This document shows positions 17,577-29,743 of a stretch of 64,000 nt of DNA, in pieces. The DNA comes from Arthrobacter sp. ERGS1:01 (GTDB lineage Bacteria; Actinomycetota; Actinomycetes; Actinomycetales; Micrococcaceae): positions 3,162,001-3,226,000 of the forward strand of contig NZ_CP012479.1 in NCBI RefSeq assembly GCF_001281315.1. Direction: 5' to 3'. A program made the translations under genes and the position numbers. Each line of letters opens with the position of its first letter. The stretch's first letter is position 1. A model generated the notes under the pieces. That model ran no database searches. It was not told the DNA's origin and saw only the letters and a program-made list of their open reading frames with translations.

Positions 17577-18509
17577 ATGGCTGACGGTTTGATCGGCGCC
17601 GACCCGCAGCAGCTGCGCGATCTCGCCAAGACGCTGGAGACCTCGGGCAATACGCTCAAGCAACTGTCCATGACCCTGCACGGCAGCATTTCCTCGGCCC
17701 GCTGGAACGGATCCGACAGCGAGAGGTTCCGCGGCCAGTGGAACAACGGGATGCGCCTGAAGCTGCGCACCACGGGTGAATCACTCACCGACTATTCCGC
17801 CATCCTCACGGCCCAGGCCAAGGAGCAGGAACAGGCCAGCGCGGACACCGGCGCGGCCGGCACGCCAGGTGGCACTGCCGGCAGTCCCGGCTCGTGGTGG
17901 GACCCCAACAAACCAGGGTGGACCGCCGGCGGCGCGCTCGGGGAGCAGTTGGGCCTGGACTTTGGCGCCTGGAACACCGGGCTGGGCCTGGGTGCCGGCG
18001 CCCTGGGTGTGGCCAGCGGCGTCAAACTCCTCCAGGCCGAAAAGGCGGCCCTGCTGGCCGATTCACCCAAATTCCTCAGCTGGCTGCGTGCCGCAAAACT
18101 GGCCGACGGTGTTCAAGGCGCCGGGGTTCTGCGGGCACTGAACGCGGCAACCCGAATCGGCCAGGCCGGGTCGGTCGTGGGGATGGGCATGGGTGCTCTG
18201 GACATCTACGCCGGCATCCAACAGAACGACGGCTACCGCGTGGCCGACGGCGCCATCACCACGGTCCTGAGCGCCGTGTCCCTGGTTCCCGGCCCCGTGG
18301 GGTGGGTCGCTGCCGGGTTGGGCGCCGGGTGGGCGATTGGGCAGTATTTCTCCGGGGACGTTCCCCTGAGCAAGCGCATCGTCGACTTTGGCGCGGACGT
18401 TGGAAAGGGCACGGTCGAGGTGGTCAACAAGATTGGCGACGCCGGCGGCAAGGTCCTGGACGATATCGGCAAGGGCGCCTCCAACGTGTGGCACGCCTTC
18501 GGGTTTTGA
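17577..18509 (+). CDS. WXG100-family type VII secretion-like protein with long hydrophobic C-terminus
   Basis: 310 aa. Residues 1-100 form the WXG100 helical hairpin: LRDLAKTLETSGNTLKQL, the turn motif RWNGSDSERFRGQW (W43-N-G45), and a second helix ending YSAILTAQAKEQEQA. After a Gly/Thr/Pro linker comes a Gly/Ala-rich C-terminal region (about 150-270) with hydrophobic stretches, such as VVGMGMGALDIYAGIQ and VPGPVGWVAAGLGAGWAIG. It may be a membrane-active T7SS effector or a pore-like fusion. ATG at 17577, with AGGCAGGG upstream. No EccC-type ATPase is nearby, so export must rely on a system elsewhere. Confidence 0.75.
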   Translation: MADGLIGADPQQLRDLAKTLETSGNTLKQLSMTLHGSISSARWNGSDSERFRGQWNNGMRLKLRTTGESLTDYSAILTAQAKEQEQASADTGAAGTPGGTAGSPGSWWDPNKPGWTAGGALGEQLGLDFGAWNTGLGLGAGALGVASGVKLLQAEKAALLADSPKFLSWLRAAKLADGVQGAGVLRALNAATRIGQAGSVVGMGMGALDIYAGIQQNDGYRVADGAITTVLSAVSLVPGPVGWVAAGLGAGWAIGQYFSGDVPLSKRIVDFGADVGKGTVEVVNKIGDAGGKVLDDIGKGASNVWHAFGF

Positions 18510-18566
18510 CGTCGGCCAGCGGCGGTACCGAAACCACGGCTTTGAACAGAAAATGAGAAACCACAA

Positions 18567-19262
18567 ATGACGGAGAACCCCACAGTGTCTACCATCACCC
18601 TTGAAACTTCACAGGCCAACGTCACGGGTCCGGCCACGGACAACTCCCAGGTGGCCCTGACGGCGCATGAGATCCTCACCTTGCTGTCGTTGAACATCGG
18701 CCCTTCGGCCACCGCATCCCGCGAACTGTTTCGCCTGCCCGACCGTGCCGATGACGCCGAACTGATGGAGATGGGCATGAGCACCCTCCTGGTCCGGGGC
18801 CTGGGCGTCCTGGAGGACGAGGAGTTCTCCCCGTCGGGCCCGGCCTTTGGCATTGCCGCGAGCCTGACCACGGCGGTGGAGTGGATTGAATTGGGCATCG
18901 TGGCCGGTCCGGCAACCCACGCCTATTTCCTGGTGGGCTCCCCGGCGGGCAACCTGGTGGTCTCCGTGGACCGTCTGAGCATCTTTGGCTTCCGTCCGCT
19001 CAACGACTCAACCCCGTTGCTGGAGCAGGCAATTTCACTGACCCGGAACGCTTTGGCAGATCCGTCCCTGGCCAAGCCGGCAGTCGTGATCACCCAGCAC
19101 GTGGGACTTGGCGGGGAGGACACCACCGCCAGCATCCGGGTGGCCGCCGACGGCAGCACGGCCCTGGCGGGATCACCCCTGACGGCCGACGGCGGCCTGA
19201 GCGAAATCGACATCACGGACGCGGATCTGTATGAGAAGTACGGGCAGTCGCTGGCGTTCTAG
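18567..19262 (+). CDS. EspG-like T7SS-associated protein (paralogue 1)
   Basis: 231 aa, soluble, acidic. It shares a recognisable layout with the 202-aa protein at 20073: HEILTLLSL versus HEILALLSM, STLLVRGL versus STLMVRGL, then EWIEL versus EWLKI, and a final TASIRVAADG versus SATLTALESG region. The overall alpha/beta plan and location next to a WXG100 gene suggest an ESX chaperone of the EspG type. The family assignment is inference. The gene follows the WXG100 gene by 57 bp. The frame opens with ATG ACG GAG at 18567. Confidence 0.55.
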   Translation: MTENPTVSTITLETSQANVTGPATDNSQVALTAHEILTLLSLNIGPSATASRELFRLPDRADDAELMEMGMSTLLVRGLGVLEDEEFSPSGPAFGIAASLTTAVEWIELGIVAGPATHAYFLVGSPAGNLVVSVDRLSIFGFRPLNDSTPLLEQAISLTRNALADPSLAKPAVVITQHVGLGGEDTTASIRVAADGSTALAGSPLTADGGLSEIDITDADLYEKYGQSLAF

Positions 19263-19383
19263 GGTCGCCCGCCAGCGCTGCCCCAGGCTGCCCGCCGCGG
19301 TCTTGGTGGCGTACCATTCATCCCAAGGACGCCCTCATCCCCAGGGAGCCTCAACACCCCACCACAAGGAGCATCGCAGCAGC

Positions 19384-19989
19384 ATGTCGTTGTCATTTGG
19401 CAGCATCACCCCGCGCCCCGTCCCCGACGCCGTGACGGAAGAAACGCTGGCCAAGCTGGCAGTCCCCGTGGCCCGCCGGCTGGCGTTTGTGCTCGCGCTG
19501 CTTGCCTTTGGCGTCGCCCTGCTCGTGATCGCCGTCATTCTCGCCGCCACCGGCTACCTTGCGGGCGGCCCCGGGGCCGCCGGCGCCTTTGGCACGGTCC
19601 TTGGTTTTGGGATAGCTTGCTCGGCCGCCGCCGGCATCCTCGCGTGGGCCTTCAGCAGGCGAAAGACGCTGCTCCGCCCCCGGGCTGTCATGGCCCCCAA
19701 GACGCCGGAGACGGTTGCCGATGCCTGGATCGGCGTCGGGATCATGGCGTTCATCGCCGTGGTCGTCATGGTGTTGGCGGCAATCTTCGGGGGCCCCACC
19801 TGGGCCAGCAAGGCGCACAACGTGGTCACCCTGCTCCCCCTGGCCCTGATCGGACCGGGCGCCGTTGCCGCACTATTCCTCATCACCGGGTACACCGTGG
19901 GACACCGGGATGCTGTTTTTACCCGCTGGCTGGCCCGGCGCCCGCTCGCACAGGCCGAATACGCCGAACTCCGCAGCCAGATCAAATAG
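19384..19989 (+). CDS. four-span membrane protein in the WXG100 cluster
   Basis: 201 aa with four clear membrane helices (about residues 30-57, 65-88, 113-136 and 145-170) and short cytoplasmic ends. No enzymatic motif is visible. ATG at 19384 has AAGGAG 12 bases upstream. It lies between two EspG-like paralogues, so it may anchor or modulate the same secretion-linked function. Family not recognised. Confidence 0.75.
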   Translation: MSLSFGSITPRPVPDAVTEETLAKLAVPVARRLAFVLALLAFGVALLVIAVILAATGYLAGGPGAAGAFGTVLGFGIACSAAAGILAWAFSRRKTLLRPRAVMAPKTPETVADAWIGVGIMAFIAVVVMVLAAIFGGPTWASKAHNVVTLLPLALIGPGAVAALFLITGYTVGHRDAVFTRWLARRPLAQAEYAELRSQIK

Positions 19990-20072
19990 GAGCCCGCTCG
20001 GCCGGTACCGCGTGCCGGCCTCCCCAACCTCGCTCCGCTCGGTCGGGGCCCCTCGGCCGGTACGCTTGGCGC

Positions 20073-20681
20073 ATGAGTGAAACTGAACTGCGCATGACCG
20101 ACCACGAGATCCTGGCCCTGCTGTCCATGACGCCCACGGAATCGGCCGGCACCACGCTGGGCCTCTTTGGCCTGGACGGTCACACCGGCAACGAGCTGCT
20201 GACCAACGCCGGGCTCAGCACCCTCATGGTCCGGGGGCTTGCTGAACCGCAGGGCGGGCGGATCGTCCCCGTGGAGCGGGCCGCCATCGTGGGCACGGTG
20301 TTGTCCCAGGCCCAGGAATGGTTGAAGATCTCACTCGCCACTCCGTCCACGGATCACGCCCTGGTCATGTCCGGCTCCAACGTGGGTGCCGTGCTGCTGA
20401 GCCTGGGCCCCTACGGCGTCCACGACATCCAGCCCATCGAATCCGGGCCGGCCATGTTGGCGCTGGCCCTCCACCTGTGCCGCGAATACCTCCAAGGCGC
20501 GGCCGAGGGCCTGCCCGCGACCGCCGTGATCGAGCGCCTGAACGTCGGCAAGGACACCGTCTCTGCCACCCTGACCGCGCTCGAATCCGGCGACTGGACC
20601 ATGCACACCAACGACGGCTCCGAGCAATCCGTACCCGCCGCGACCGCCGTCGACTCCCTGGGTGCCGCCCTCGCGGCCTAA
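20073..20681 (+). CDS. EspG-like T7SS-associated protein (paralogue 2)
   Basis: 202 aa beginning MSETELRMTDHEILALLSM. Paralogous to the protein at 18567 by the shared blocks listed there. The overall length is shorter because it lacks the N-terminal extension. ATG at 20073; no strong ribosome-binding site. Ends just before a 24-bp-stem terminator. A chaperone role for WXG100 substrates is inferred from context only. Confidence 0.55.
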   Translation: MSETELRMTDHEILALLSMTPTESAGTTLGLFGLDGHTGNELLTNAGLSTLMVRGLAEPQGGRIVPVERAAIVGTVLSQAQEWLKISLATPSTDHALVMSGSNVGAVLLSLGPYGVHDIQPIESGPAMLALALHLCREYLQGAAEGLPATAVIERLNVGKDTVSATLTALESGDWTMHTNDGSEQSVPAATAVDSLGAALAA

Positions 20682-20692
20682 CCCCATTAACC

Positions 20693-20743
20693 AACGACGG
20701 CGGTCCCGCACCTTGGATGCCAAGGTGCGGGACCGCCGTCGTT
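20693..20743. terminator. bidirectional terminator with a perfect 24-bp stem
   Basis: Arms 20693-20716 and 20720-20743 are perfect inverted copies with loop ATG. They lie between the convergent WXG100 cluster and guaB, serving both. The stem is longer than in most intrinsic terminators. Confidence 0.9.
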
Positions 20744-20781
20744 CTTCTAAAAACGGGTGCTAAGACCCTAGAGGGTTGGGA

Positions 20782-22386
<1,605 letters not shown>

Positions 22387-22471
22387 CTAAAACGAAAGGG
22401 GCCGTTGCCCTATTCCCAGCGGGCCCGCGAGTGATACCTCACATCCGGGCCCGGCCGTTGCCCAGGGCTAG

Positions 22472-23411
22472 GGCGTGTCTCCTAAATGGTGGTGTGGTGG
22501 TGCGCAATGATTGAAGGGTGTCACGTACTTCTGTTTTGACTGATGGTCAGTGGGCCCGTATCCAGCCGTTACTCCCCTCGTCCTCCGGCCGTCGGGGTCG
22601 CCCCTTTCGGGATGACCGCAAGGTGGTCGAGGGCATCATTTACCGGTATCGGTGCGGGATCGCTTGGCGTGACGTGCCGACCGAGTTCGGTCCATGGCAG
22701 ACGATCTGGAAACGCCACCGCCGCTACAGCGGGGACGGCACGTGGGACGGGATCTTGGCCCAGCTGCTCACTGCAGCCGATGCTGTGGGCCTGGTGGATT
22801 GGGCGGTCTCGGTCGATTCCACGGTCAACCGCGCCCATCAGCACGGCACCAATCTTCCCCGCCCCACAGGGGGACCCATCGAATTACATGAATCTGCTCG
22901 ATGAGCCGGCCGACCATGCAATTGGCCGCTCCCGTGGCGGGCTGACTACGAAGATCCATGCCCTGGTCGATGGCAACGGCAGGCCCCTGGCGTTACTGGT
23001 TGCTCCCGGCCAGGGCGGGGACGCACCCATGTTTCCCCACCTGATGGACCATCTGAGTATCAACCGGGCCGGTCCGGGCAGGCCAAGAACCCGCCCGGAC
23101 CGGGTACGCGCAGACAAGGCCTACTCCTCAAAAGCAATCCGGACCCACCTTCGAGATCGGGGCATCACGGCCGTCATCCCGCAACCATCCGATCAGATCG
23201 GGCACCGGAAACGCCGCGGCTCCTCCGGTGGCCGACCACCAGCATTCGACAAGGAAGACTACAAAGGCCGCAACGTCGTTGAGCGAAACTTCAACACCTT
23301 CAAACAATGGCGCGGACTGGCGACCCGTTACGACAAACTCGCCCTCACCTACCGAGGCGGAGCCGTCCTCCGCGCCCTCACCATCTGGCTGACCGCATTA
23401 GGAGACACGCC
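22472..23411. mobile_element. IS5-family (IS427-like) insertion sequence
   Basis: 940 bp bounded by terminal inverted repeats GGCGTGTCTCCTAA (22472-22485) and TTAGGAGACACGCC (23398-23411), with a CTAG duplication on each side (22468-22471 and 23412-23415). The CTAG target and DDE transposase fit the IS427 group of IS5. It lies between guaB and an acyltransferase gene, exactly in the stop codon of the latter. Confidence 0.92.
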
Positions 23412-23415
23412 CTAG
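22518..23415 (+). CDS. IS5-family transposase in two overlapping frames
   Basis: Frame A runs from GTG 22518 to 22904 (128 aa, with IQPLLPSSSGRRGRPFRDDR, the helix-turn-helix part and the first catalytic D in VSVDSTVNRAHQ). Frame B, shifted by +1, continues from about 22869 with DEPADHAIGRSRGGLTTKIH, the second D in RADKAYSS and E in VVERNFNTFKQWRG, stopping at 23415. The switch is likely at the five-G run 22869-22873. It may be programmed frameshifting, known in this group, or an indel. The frame B stop TAG comes from the flanking CTAG. Confidence 0.85.
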
Positions 23416-25496
23416 GCCCTCCACCCTTTTTGCGCGGTCAGCCGTTTGGCAAATTCGGCGGCCATTGTATTCCAGTAGGTCTTGCCCACATGGTTGTTGT
23501 CGATGTAGACATGCACGTTGCCGATCACGGCTCGACACACGCCGTCAGGGCAAATAAGGTCCGTCATGTCGACGGGGAAGAATTTCGCATTATCGGCGGC
23601 GAAGCCCTCCAGCGGCGAGACCGCGGGCATCACCTTGGACAGGGCCGGATTGCAGGCTGGTGCGTCGGCGCCATACCGGGAAATGCACGCGGGCACGCCC
23701 GCCTTGAAGCGGGGGTTGTCCCTGACGCCGATCACCTTGATGCCGGCGTCTGTGAACTGCCGGACCTTTTGCCCGTACCCCGGGGCGAGCGCCTCCTTGG
23801 GCGCGGACATCACGGAGACCGTTGCCATGGTGAAAACCCTGTCCGGCTTCATTGACAGCACGAAGTCGGTAGCCTCGTCGTTAAACTTCAGGCACGATTC
23901 GACAGCCTTGCCCGCCTCGGCGCCAAAGATGCAGCCGGGCCGCCAAAGCTTCACCACTTTCCAATGGTTTTCCATTGCCATGGCCCGGACGGCTCCGGAG
24001 ATGTGGTGCGCGTGGGAACTGCCCACCACCATGACGGTTTCCGTCTCGGTGCCGTCAAGGACGCCGTCCTGGGTACAGTCCGCCCGCAATCGTTCCGTGG
24101 GCGGCACGGCGTCCCCGCTGCACTCCTCGGCGAAATCGGGCCGGTCGGATTCGATGCCGGCCAGTGTCGGCAACACGGCTGCACCGGGCGTGACCTTGTC
24201 CACGTAGCCGGTCATCATGGTCAGGGCGCCCGGATTGTCGGAGGGAACCTGCCGGCCGGCCGCGGAGGCTTCAGCCAGCAAGGTGCCCTGCCAGCCGGCC
24301 AGGGGTGCTGCGACGAGGGCGACGCTGACGGCAATCACCGTCACGGCCCGGCGTCGTTTCTTCTCGATCCACTTGTTGCGGCGCAGCGGGGTGTCAATCC
24401 ACTTGGTGGCAAGGATTGCGGCAAGCAGGGAAACCACGATGATCGCAAGGCCGGCCTTGATGCCGGCATGGTCACGTCCGGAAACGATCAAGAAGATCAC
24501 CAAAACGGGCCAGTGGAACAGGTACAGCGCATACGAACTATCGCCGAGTTTCACCAGCGGCTTCCAGCTCAGGAAACGGTCGGCGCCGGCGCTGCTCCCG
24601 GTATGGCCCGCGACGATCACGCAGGCCGCGGCGAGCGTTGGCCACAGTGCCATGTAGCCGGGGAACTGCTGCCCGACCTGCAGGATCAGGCCGCAGGAGA
24701 GCATCGCGGCGACACCCAGCCAGCCAAGGACGATCCGGGTGGTGCGCCCAAACTTCAGCAACGGAAGCACCAGCGCAAGCAGGGATCCCAGCGCAAATTC
24801 CCACAGCCGGGTCCGGGTGTCGAAGTAGGCGAAGGCCTGGTTGGTGTGGGTGGTGATGATGGAGAAGACCAGGGACACAACGAAGACGGTTCCGAACATG
24901 TACATCAGCAGCGGCCGCACCAACAGCTTGCCGCGGCGGGCAATGAGCGCGGCAGCCGCAAAGATCAACGGCCACAGGATGAAGATCTGCCCCTGGATGG
25001 ACAGCGACCAGAAGTGCTGCAGCGGGCTGGCGAGGCTGTGGTCCTGGACGTAGTAGTCCACGGACTCGGCGGCCAGGAACCAGTTTTGGTAGTAGAACAA
25101 CGACGCCCAGGTTTGGCCGAAGATGCTGTTCCAGCTGGTTTGGGGCAGGAACAGGAAGGTGGCCGCCAGAGTTGCCAGCAGCGTCACCGTGATCAGTGGC
25201 AGCAGACGCTTGAACAGGTGGGCCCAGTACTTGAAAAGTTCAAGGGACTTTCCGCTTTCAAGCCGGCGGGTGAACTGCCCCGTCAAAAGGAAGGCGGAGA
25301 TCAGCAGGAAGATGTCCACGCCGCCGGAAATCCTGCCAAACCAGACGTGGTAGGCAACCACCATCAACACCGCCAAGGCGCGCAGGCCTTGCACCTCGGG
25401 CAGGAATTTGCGTGATTTCCCGGCCGTGCCGGCAGGCTGGGACGCGGCGGATCGCCGGCCCGGCACCCTTGGTGTGGCCAGTGTTTCAAGCGACAT
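23412..25496 (-). CDS. membrane acyltransferase 3 with C-terminal SGNH domain
   Basis: 694 aa. The N-terminal half (about residues 30-400) is an acyltransferase-3 domain with about ten spans; the catalytic histidine is in VVAYHVWFGRISGG. The C-terminal extracellular SGNH domain has VMVVGSSHAHH (Ser nucleophile block) and a DxxH pair in YIDNNHVGK. This OafA/OatA-like architecture O-acetylates cell-surface polysaccharide or peptidoglycan; the acceptor is unknown. ATG at 25496. Its stop codon is supplied by the CTAG where the IS inserted, so the protein is intact. The gene stands alone, with groEL upstream on the same strand. Confidence 0.9.
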   Translation of the reverse strand: MSLETLATPRVPGRRSAASQPAGTAGKSRKFLPEVQGLRALAVLMVVAYHVWFGRISGGVDIFLLISAFLLTGQFTRRLESGKSLELFKYWAHLFKRLLPLITVTLLATLAATFLFLPQTSWNSIFGQTWASLFYYQNWFLAAESVDYYVQDHSLASPLQHFWSLSIQGQIFILWPLIFAAAALIARRGKLLVRPLLMYMFGTVFVVSLVFSIITTHTNQAFAYFDTRTRLWEFALGSLLALVLPLLKFGRTTRIVLGWLGVAAMLSCGLILQVGQQFPGYMALWPTLAAACVIVAGHTGSSAGADRFLSWKPLVKLGDSSYALYLFHWPVLVIFLIVSGRDHAGIKAGLAIIVVSLLAAILATKWIDTPLRRNKWIEKKRRRAVTVIAVSVALVAAPLAGWQGTLLAEASAAGRQVPSDNPGALTMMTGYVDKVTPGAAVLPTLAGIESDRPDFAEECSGDAVPPTERLRADCTQDGVLDGTETETVMVVGSSHAHHISGAVRAMAMENHWKVVKLWRPGCIFGAEAGKAVESCLKFNDEATDFVLSMKPDRVFTMATVSVMSAPKEALAPGYGQKVRQFTDAGIKVIGVRDNPRFKAGVPACISRYGADAPACNPALSKVMPAVSPLEGFAADNAKFFPVDMTDLICPDGVCRAVIGNVHVYIDNNHVGKTYWNTMAAEFAKRLTAQKGWRA

Positions 25497-25630
25497 TCAA
25501 TACACCCTCATAAATTGTTTGCACCGTTCCCCAACGGTCAGAAGTCCATTAACACGGTACCTGCTAGGTGCAAAACCCAAAATTTAAGTGAACAATGCCA
25601 CCACTCGACACGGCCACCATGACGCAAAAA

Positions 25631-25690
25631 AGACGGCGTTTGCGGTTAAAGCCGGTGGTAGACCGGTGGCTTTAACCGCAAACGCCGTCT
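25631..25690 (-). terminator. intrinsic terminator of groEL
   Basis: Perfect 23-bp arms (25631-25653 and 25668-25690) around a 14-nt loop, followed on the minus strand by a T-rich run (plus strand GCAAAAAAG). Located about 22 bp past the groEL stop. Confidence 0.92.
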
Positions 25691-25712
25691 CATTTCACGA
25701 CGGGGGTGTGCG

Positions 25713-27353
<1,641 letters not shown>

Positions 27354-27417
27354 CTAATCCGTGATCTCGACTGGCTCGATCAGCATGATTGCCGGGCGCG
27401 GGGCTTTACAAACGTGG

Positions 27418-27714
27418 TTACTTTACGACGATGGCCAGCACGTCGCGGGCCGAGAGAACCAGCAGCTCTTCGCCGCCGGTCTTTACTTCGGTTCCACCGT
27501 ACTTGGAGTAGATGACGACGTCGCCGACGGCAACATCGATCGGGACGCGGTTGCCGTTGTCGTCAACGCGGCCGGGGCCCACTGCCACAACTTCGCCCTC
27601 CTGGGGCTTTTCCTTGGCGGTGTCCGGGATGACCAGGCCGGAGGCGGTGGTCAGCTCTGCTTCGAGCTGGCGAACAACAATACGATCCTCAAGAGGCTTA
27701 ATAGAGACCGACAC
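27418..27714 (-). CDS. groES: co-chaperonin GroES
   Basis: A 98-aa 10-kDa co-chaperonin with the family opening [10 protein letters not shown], the mobile loop around [20 protein letters not shown] and the closing region [16 protein letters not shown]. It caps the GroEL ring. First gene of the operon; two CIRCE operators and a sigma70-type promoter lie about 115-190 bp upstream. Confidence 0.98.
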   Translation of the reverse strand: MSVSIKPLEDRIVVRQLEAELTTASGLVIPDTAKEKPQEGEVVAVGPGRVDDNGNRVPIDVAVGDVVIYSKYGGTEVKTGGEELLVLSARDVLAIVVK

Positions 27715-27833
27715 TCGGACCTCTCCTTCACATGGGCAATTCTATGGACGACTGCGAACGAAAGGGCCATGACAGTGGATCCCAACCGTCGTCGCGGTGC
27801 CGGTGATGATCCCATGGCCAAAAGTTCTGCAAG

Positions 27834-27907
27834 TTAGCACCCTCGGGGTGAGAGTGCTAACCCTGACTCTATTGACTTGGTTAGCACTCGGTCAAGGCGA
27901 GTGCCAG
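27834..27907 (-). promoter_or_regulatory. groES promoter with two CIRCE (HrcA) operators
   Basis: CIRCE 1 (27834-27860): TTAGCACCC, nine-base spacer, GAGTGCTAA, one mismatch from consensus. CIRCE 2 (27881-27907): TTAGCACTC, nine-base spacer, GAGTGCCAG, two mismatches. The minus-strand promoter TTGACC (27890-27895) and TAGAGT (27866-27871), with 18-nt spacing, overlaps CIRCE 2 and lies just upstream of CIRCE 1. This implies HrcA repression released by heat. Confidence 0.9.
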
Positions 27908-28023
27908 CGAAAACCGTAAAAGTTCGACGCCGGCCGGCCCGGTTACGCTCTCGGCGCACCGCCGGGCGGCAACCCGCCGGAGAGTTTGTGGACGGGCAGC
28001 TGCGGCGGTGCAACGATGAAACC

Positions 28024-28905
28024 ATGACGACCACCGCTGCGCCCGTGCAGGTGCGCGACTTGAGGAAGACATACGGCCGCGCCGCCGCCGTGGACGGCGT
28101 CAGCTTTGACATCGCGGACGGCGAGACCTTCGCCCTGCTGGGCCCCAACGGCGCCGGGAAAAGCACCACGATCGAGATCCTCGAGGGCTACCGGGACCGC
28201 AGCGGCGGCGACGCCCTGGTGCTCGGCGTCGACCCGCAGCACGGAGGGGTGGCCTGGAAGGCCCAGCTGGGGATCGTGCTCCAATCGACGGGCGAAAGCG
28301 GCAATGTGAGCGTGCTGGAGCAGTTGAACCACTTTGCCGGTTACTACCCCAAACCGCGCAAGGTGGGCGAGGTCCTGGAGTCCGTGGGCCTGTCCGGGCA
28401 GGCTAAGACGAGGATCGGCCGGCTTTCCGGCGGGCAGCGGCGGCGCCTGGATGTGGCGCTGGGCATCATCGGCCGGCCCAGGCTGCTGTTCCTGGATGAA
28501 CCAACCACGGGCTTCGACCCCGAGGCGCGGCACCAGTTTTGGGATTTGGTGGAGACCCTCAAGACCGAGGGCACCACAATCCTGCTGACCACCCACTACC
28601 TTGACGAGGCGGCCGCCCTGGCCGACCGTGCGGGCGTGATCGTGGGCGGCAAACTCGTGGACATCGGCCCGATCGGCGAGATTGGCGGGGCGAAGGCAAA
28701 GGTGCCGTTGGTGCGGTGGCGTCAGGACGGCGTCGTCCGGTCAGAGCGCACCATGGAGCCCACGGCGCTGGCCGCCCGGCTCCATGCCGAGGCGGGCGGT
28801 GAGGTGGACGGGCTGGAAATCACCCGGCCCAGCCTGGAGGCCATCTATCTTGACCTGGTGGCGAGCCACGGCGGCATCCCGGTAGACATGGAGGAACCGG
28901 CATGA
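28024..28905 (+). CDS. ABC transporter ATP-binding protein
   Basis: 293 aa. Walker A GPNGAGKST (about residues 41-49), signature LSGGQRRRLD, Walker B LLFLDEPTTGFDPEARHQ and the H-loop TTHYLDEA. The C-terminal extension fits drug- or lipid-exporting DrrA-like ATPases. ATG at 28024 begins MTTTAAPVQVRDL; longer in-frame starts run into the groES regulatory region. The stop overlaps the next gene as ATGA, so the pair is translationally coupled. Confidence 0.93.
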   Translation: MTTTAAPVQVRDLRKTYGRAAAVDGVSFDIADGETFALLGPNGAGKSTTIEILEGYRDRSGGDALVLGVDPQHGGVAWKAQLGIVLQSTGESGNVSVLEQLNHFAGYYPKPRKVGEVLESVGLSGQAKTRIGRLSGGQRRRLDVALGIIGRPRLLFLDEPTTGFDPEARHQFWDLVETLKTEGTTILLTTHYLDEAAALADRAGVIVGGKLVDIGPIGEIGGAKAKVPLVRWRQDGVVRSERTMEPTALAARLHAEAGGEVDGLEITRPSLEAIYLDLVASHGGIPVDMEEPA

Positions 28906-29714
28906 GGACGCTGCAACTGGGTGGCTCACGGATCGGCTATGAACTGCGCACGTATTTCCGCCAGGGCGACTCCGTGTTCTTCACGTTCCTGTTCCCGATC
29001 CTGATGCTGTCCGTGTTTGCCGTGGCCTTCAGCACCAGCGGACCCATCGGTGCATTGCCCGACGGCAGCGGCGGGATCTCCTTCGCCGCCTTCTACGTGC
29101 CCGGCATGGTGGCCGCCGGCATGCTGCTCAGTGGCGTGCAGAACCTGGGCGTGGACATCGCCGGCGAGAAGGGCGACGGCACGCTCAAACGGCTCGGCGG
29201 CACACCGCTGCCCGTGTTCTCGTACTTCATGGGCAAGATCGGCATGGTGCTGGTCAGCTCGGTGCTGCAAGTGACCCTGCTGCTGCTGGTGGCCCGTTTC
29301 GCCTTTGACGTGGCACTGCCCGCCGACCCCGGCAAGTGGTTCACGTTTGCGTGGGTTTTCCTCTTTGGCGTGGTCACCAGCTGCGTCCTGGGCATTGCGC
29401 TCTCCGCACTCCCCCGCACCGGCAAGAGCGCCACGGCCGTGGTGATCCCGATTGTCCTGTTGCTCCAATTCATCTCCGGCGTCTACCTGAACTTCTCCCA
29501 ACTGCCGGGATGGTTGCAGAACTTTGCCAGCATTTTCCCGCTGAAGTGGATGGCGCAGGGGATGCGCAGCGTGTTCCTGCCTGAGAGGTTTGAAGTGATG
29601 GAACCGAGCGGCGCCTGGAATCTTGGCCTGGTGGCGCTGGTCATGGGCCTCTGGCTGGTGGTGGGCCTGGTGCTGTGCAAGGTCACGTTCCGCTGGATCC
29701 GCAAGGACAGCTGA
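28902..29714 (+). CDS. ABC-2 type transporter permease
   Basis: 270 aa with six predicted spans, starting with an N-terminal cytoplasmic helix and VFFTFLFPILMLSVFAVAF. It is the membrane partner of the adjacent ATPase in a two-gene exporter. The substrate cannot be told; drug, lipid or polyketide export are the usual roles. Overlaps the ATPase gene by four bases. Confidence 0.9.
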   Translation: MRTLQLGGSRIGYELRTYFRQGDSVFFTFLFPILMLSVFAVAFSTSGPIGALPDGSGGISFAAFYVPGMVAAGMLLSGVQNLGVDIAGEKGDGTLKRLGGTPLPVFSYFMGKIGMVLVSSVLQVTLLLLVARFAFDVALPADPGKWFTFAWVFLFGVVTSCVLGIALSALPRTGKSATAVVIPIVLLLQFISGVYLNFSQLPGWLQNFASIFPLKWMAQGMRSVFLPERFEVMEPSGAWNLGLVALVMGLWLVVGLVLCKVTFRWIRKDS

Positions 29715-29743
29715 GGGTGCTGCGCGGCCATTAAGCTGGTTCC

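Noticed and set aside
20693..20743. Perfect 24-bp inverted repeat as a possible mobile-element end or small RNA
   Set aside because: Position between two convergent gene ends and the 3-nt loop fit a bidirectional terminator better.
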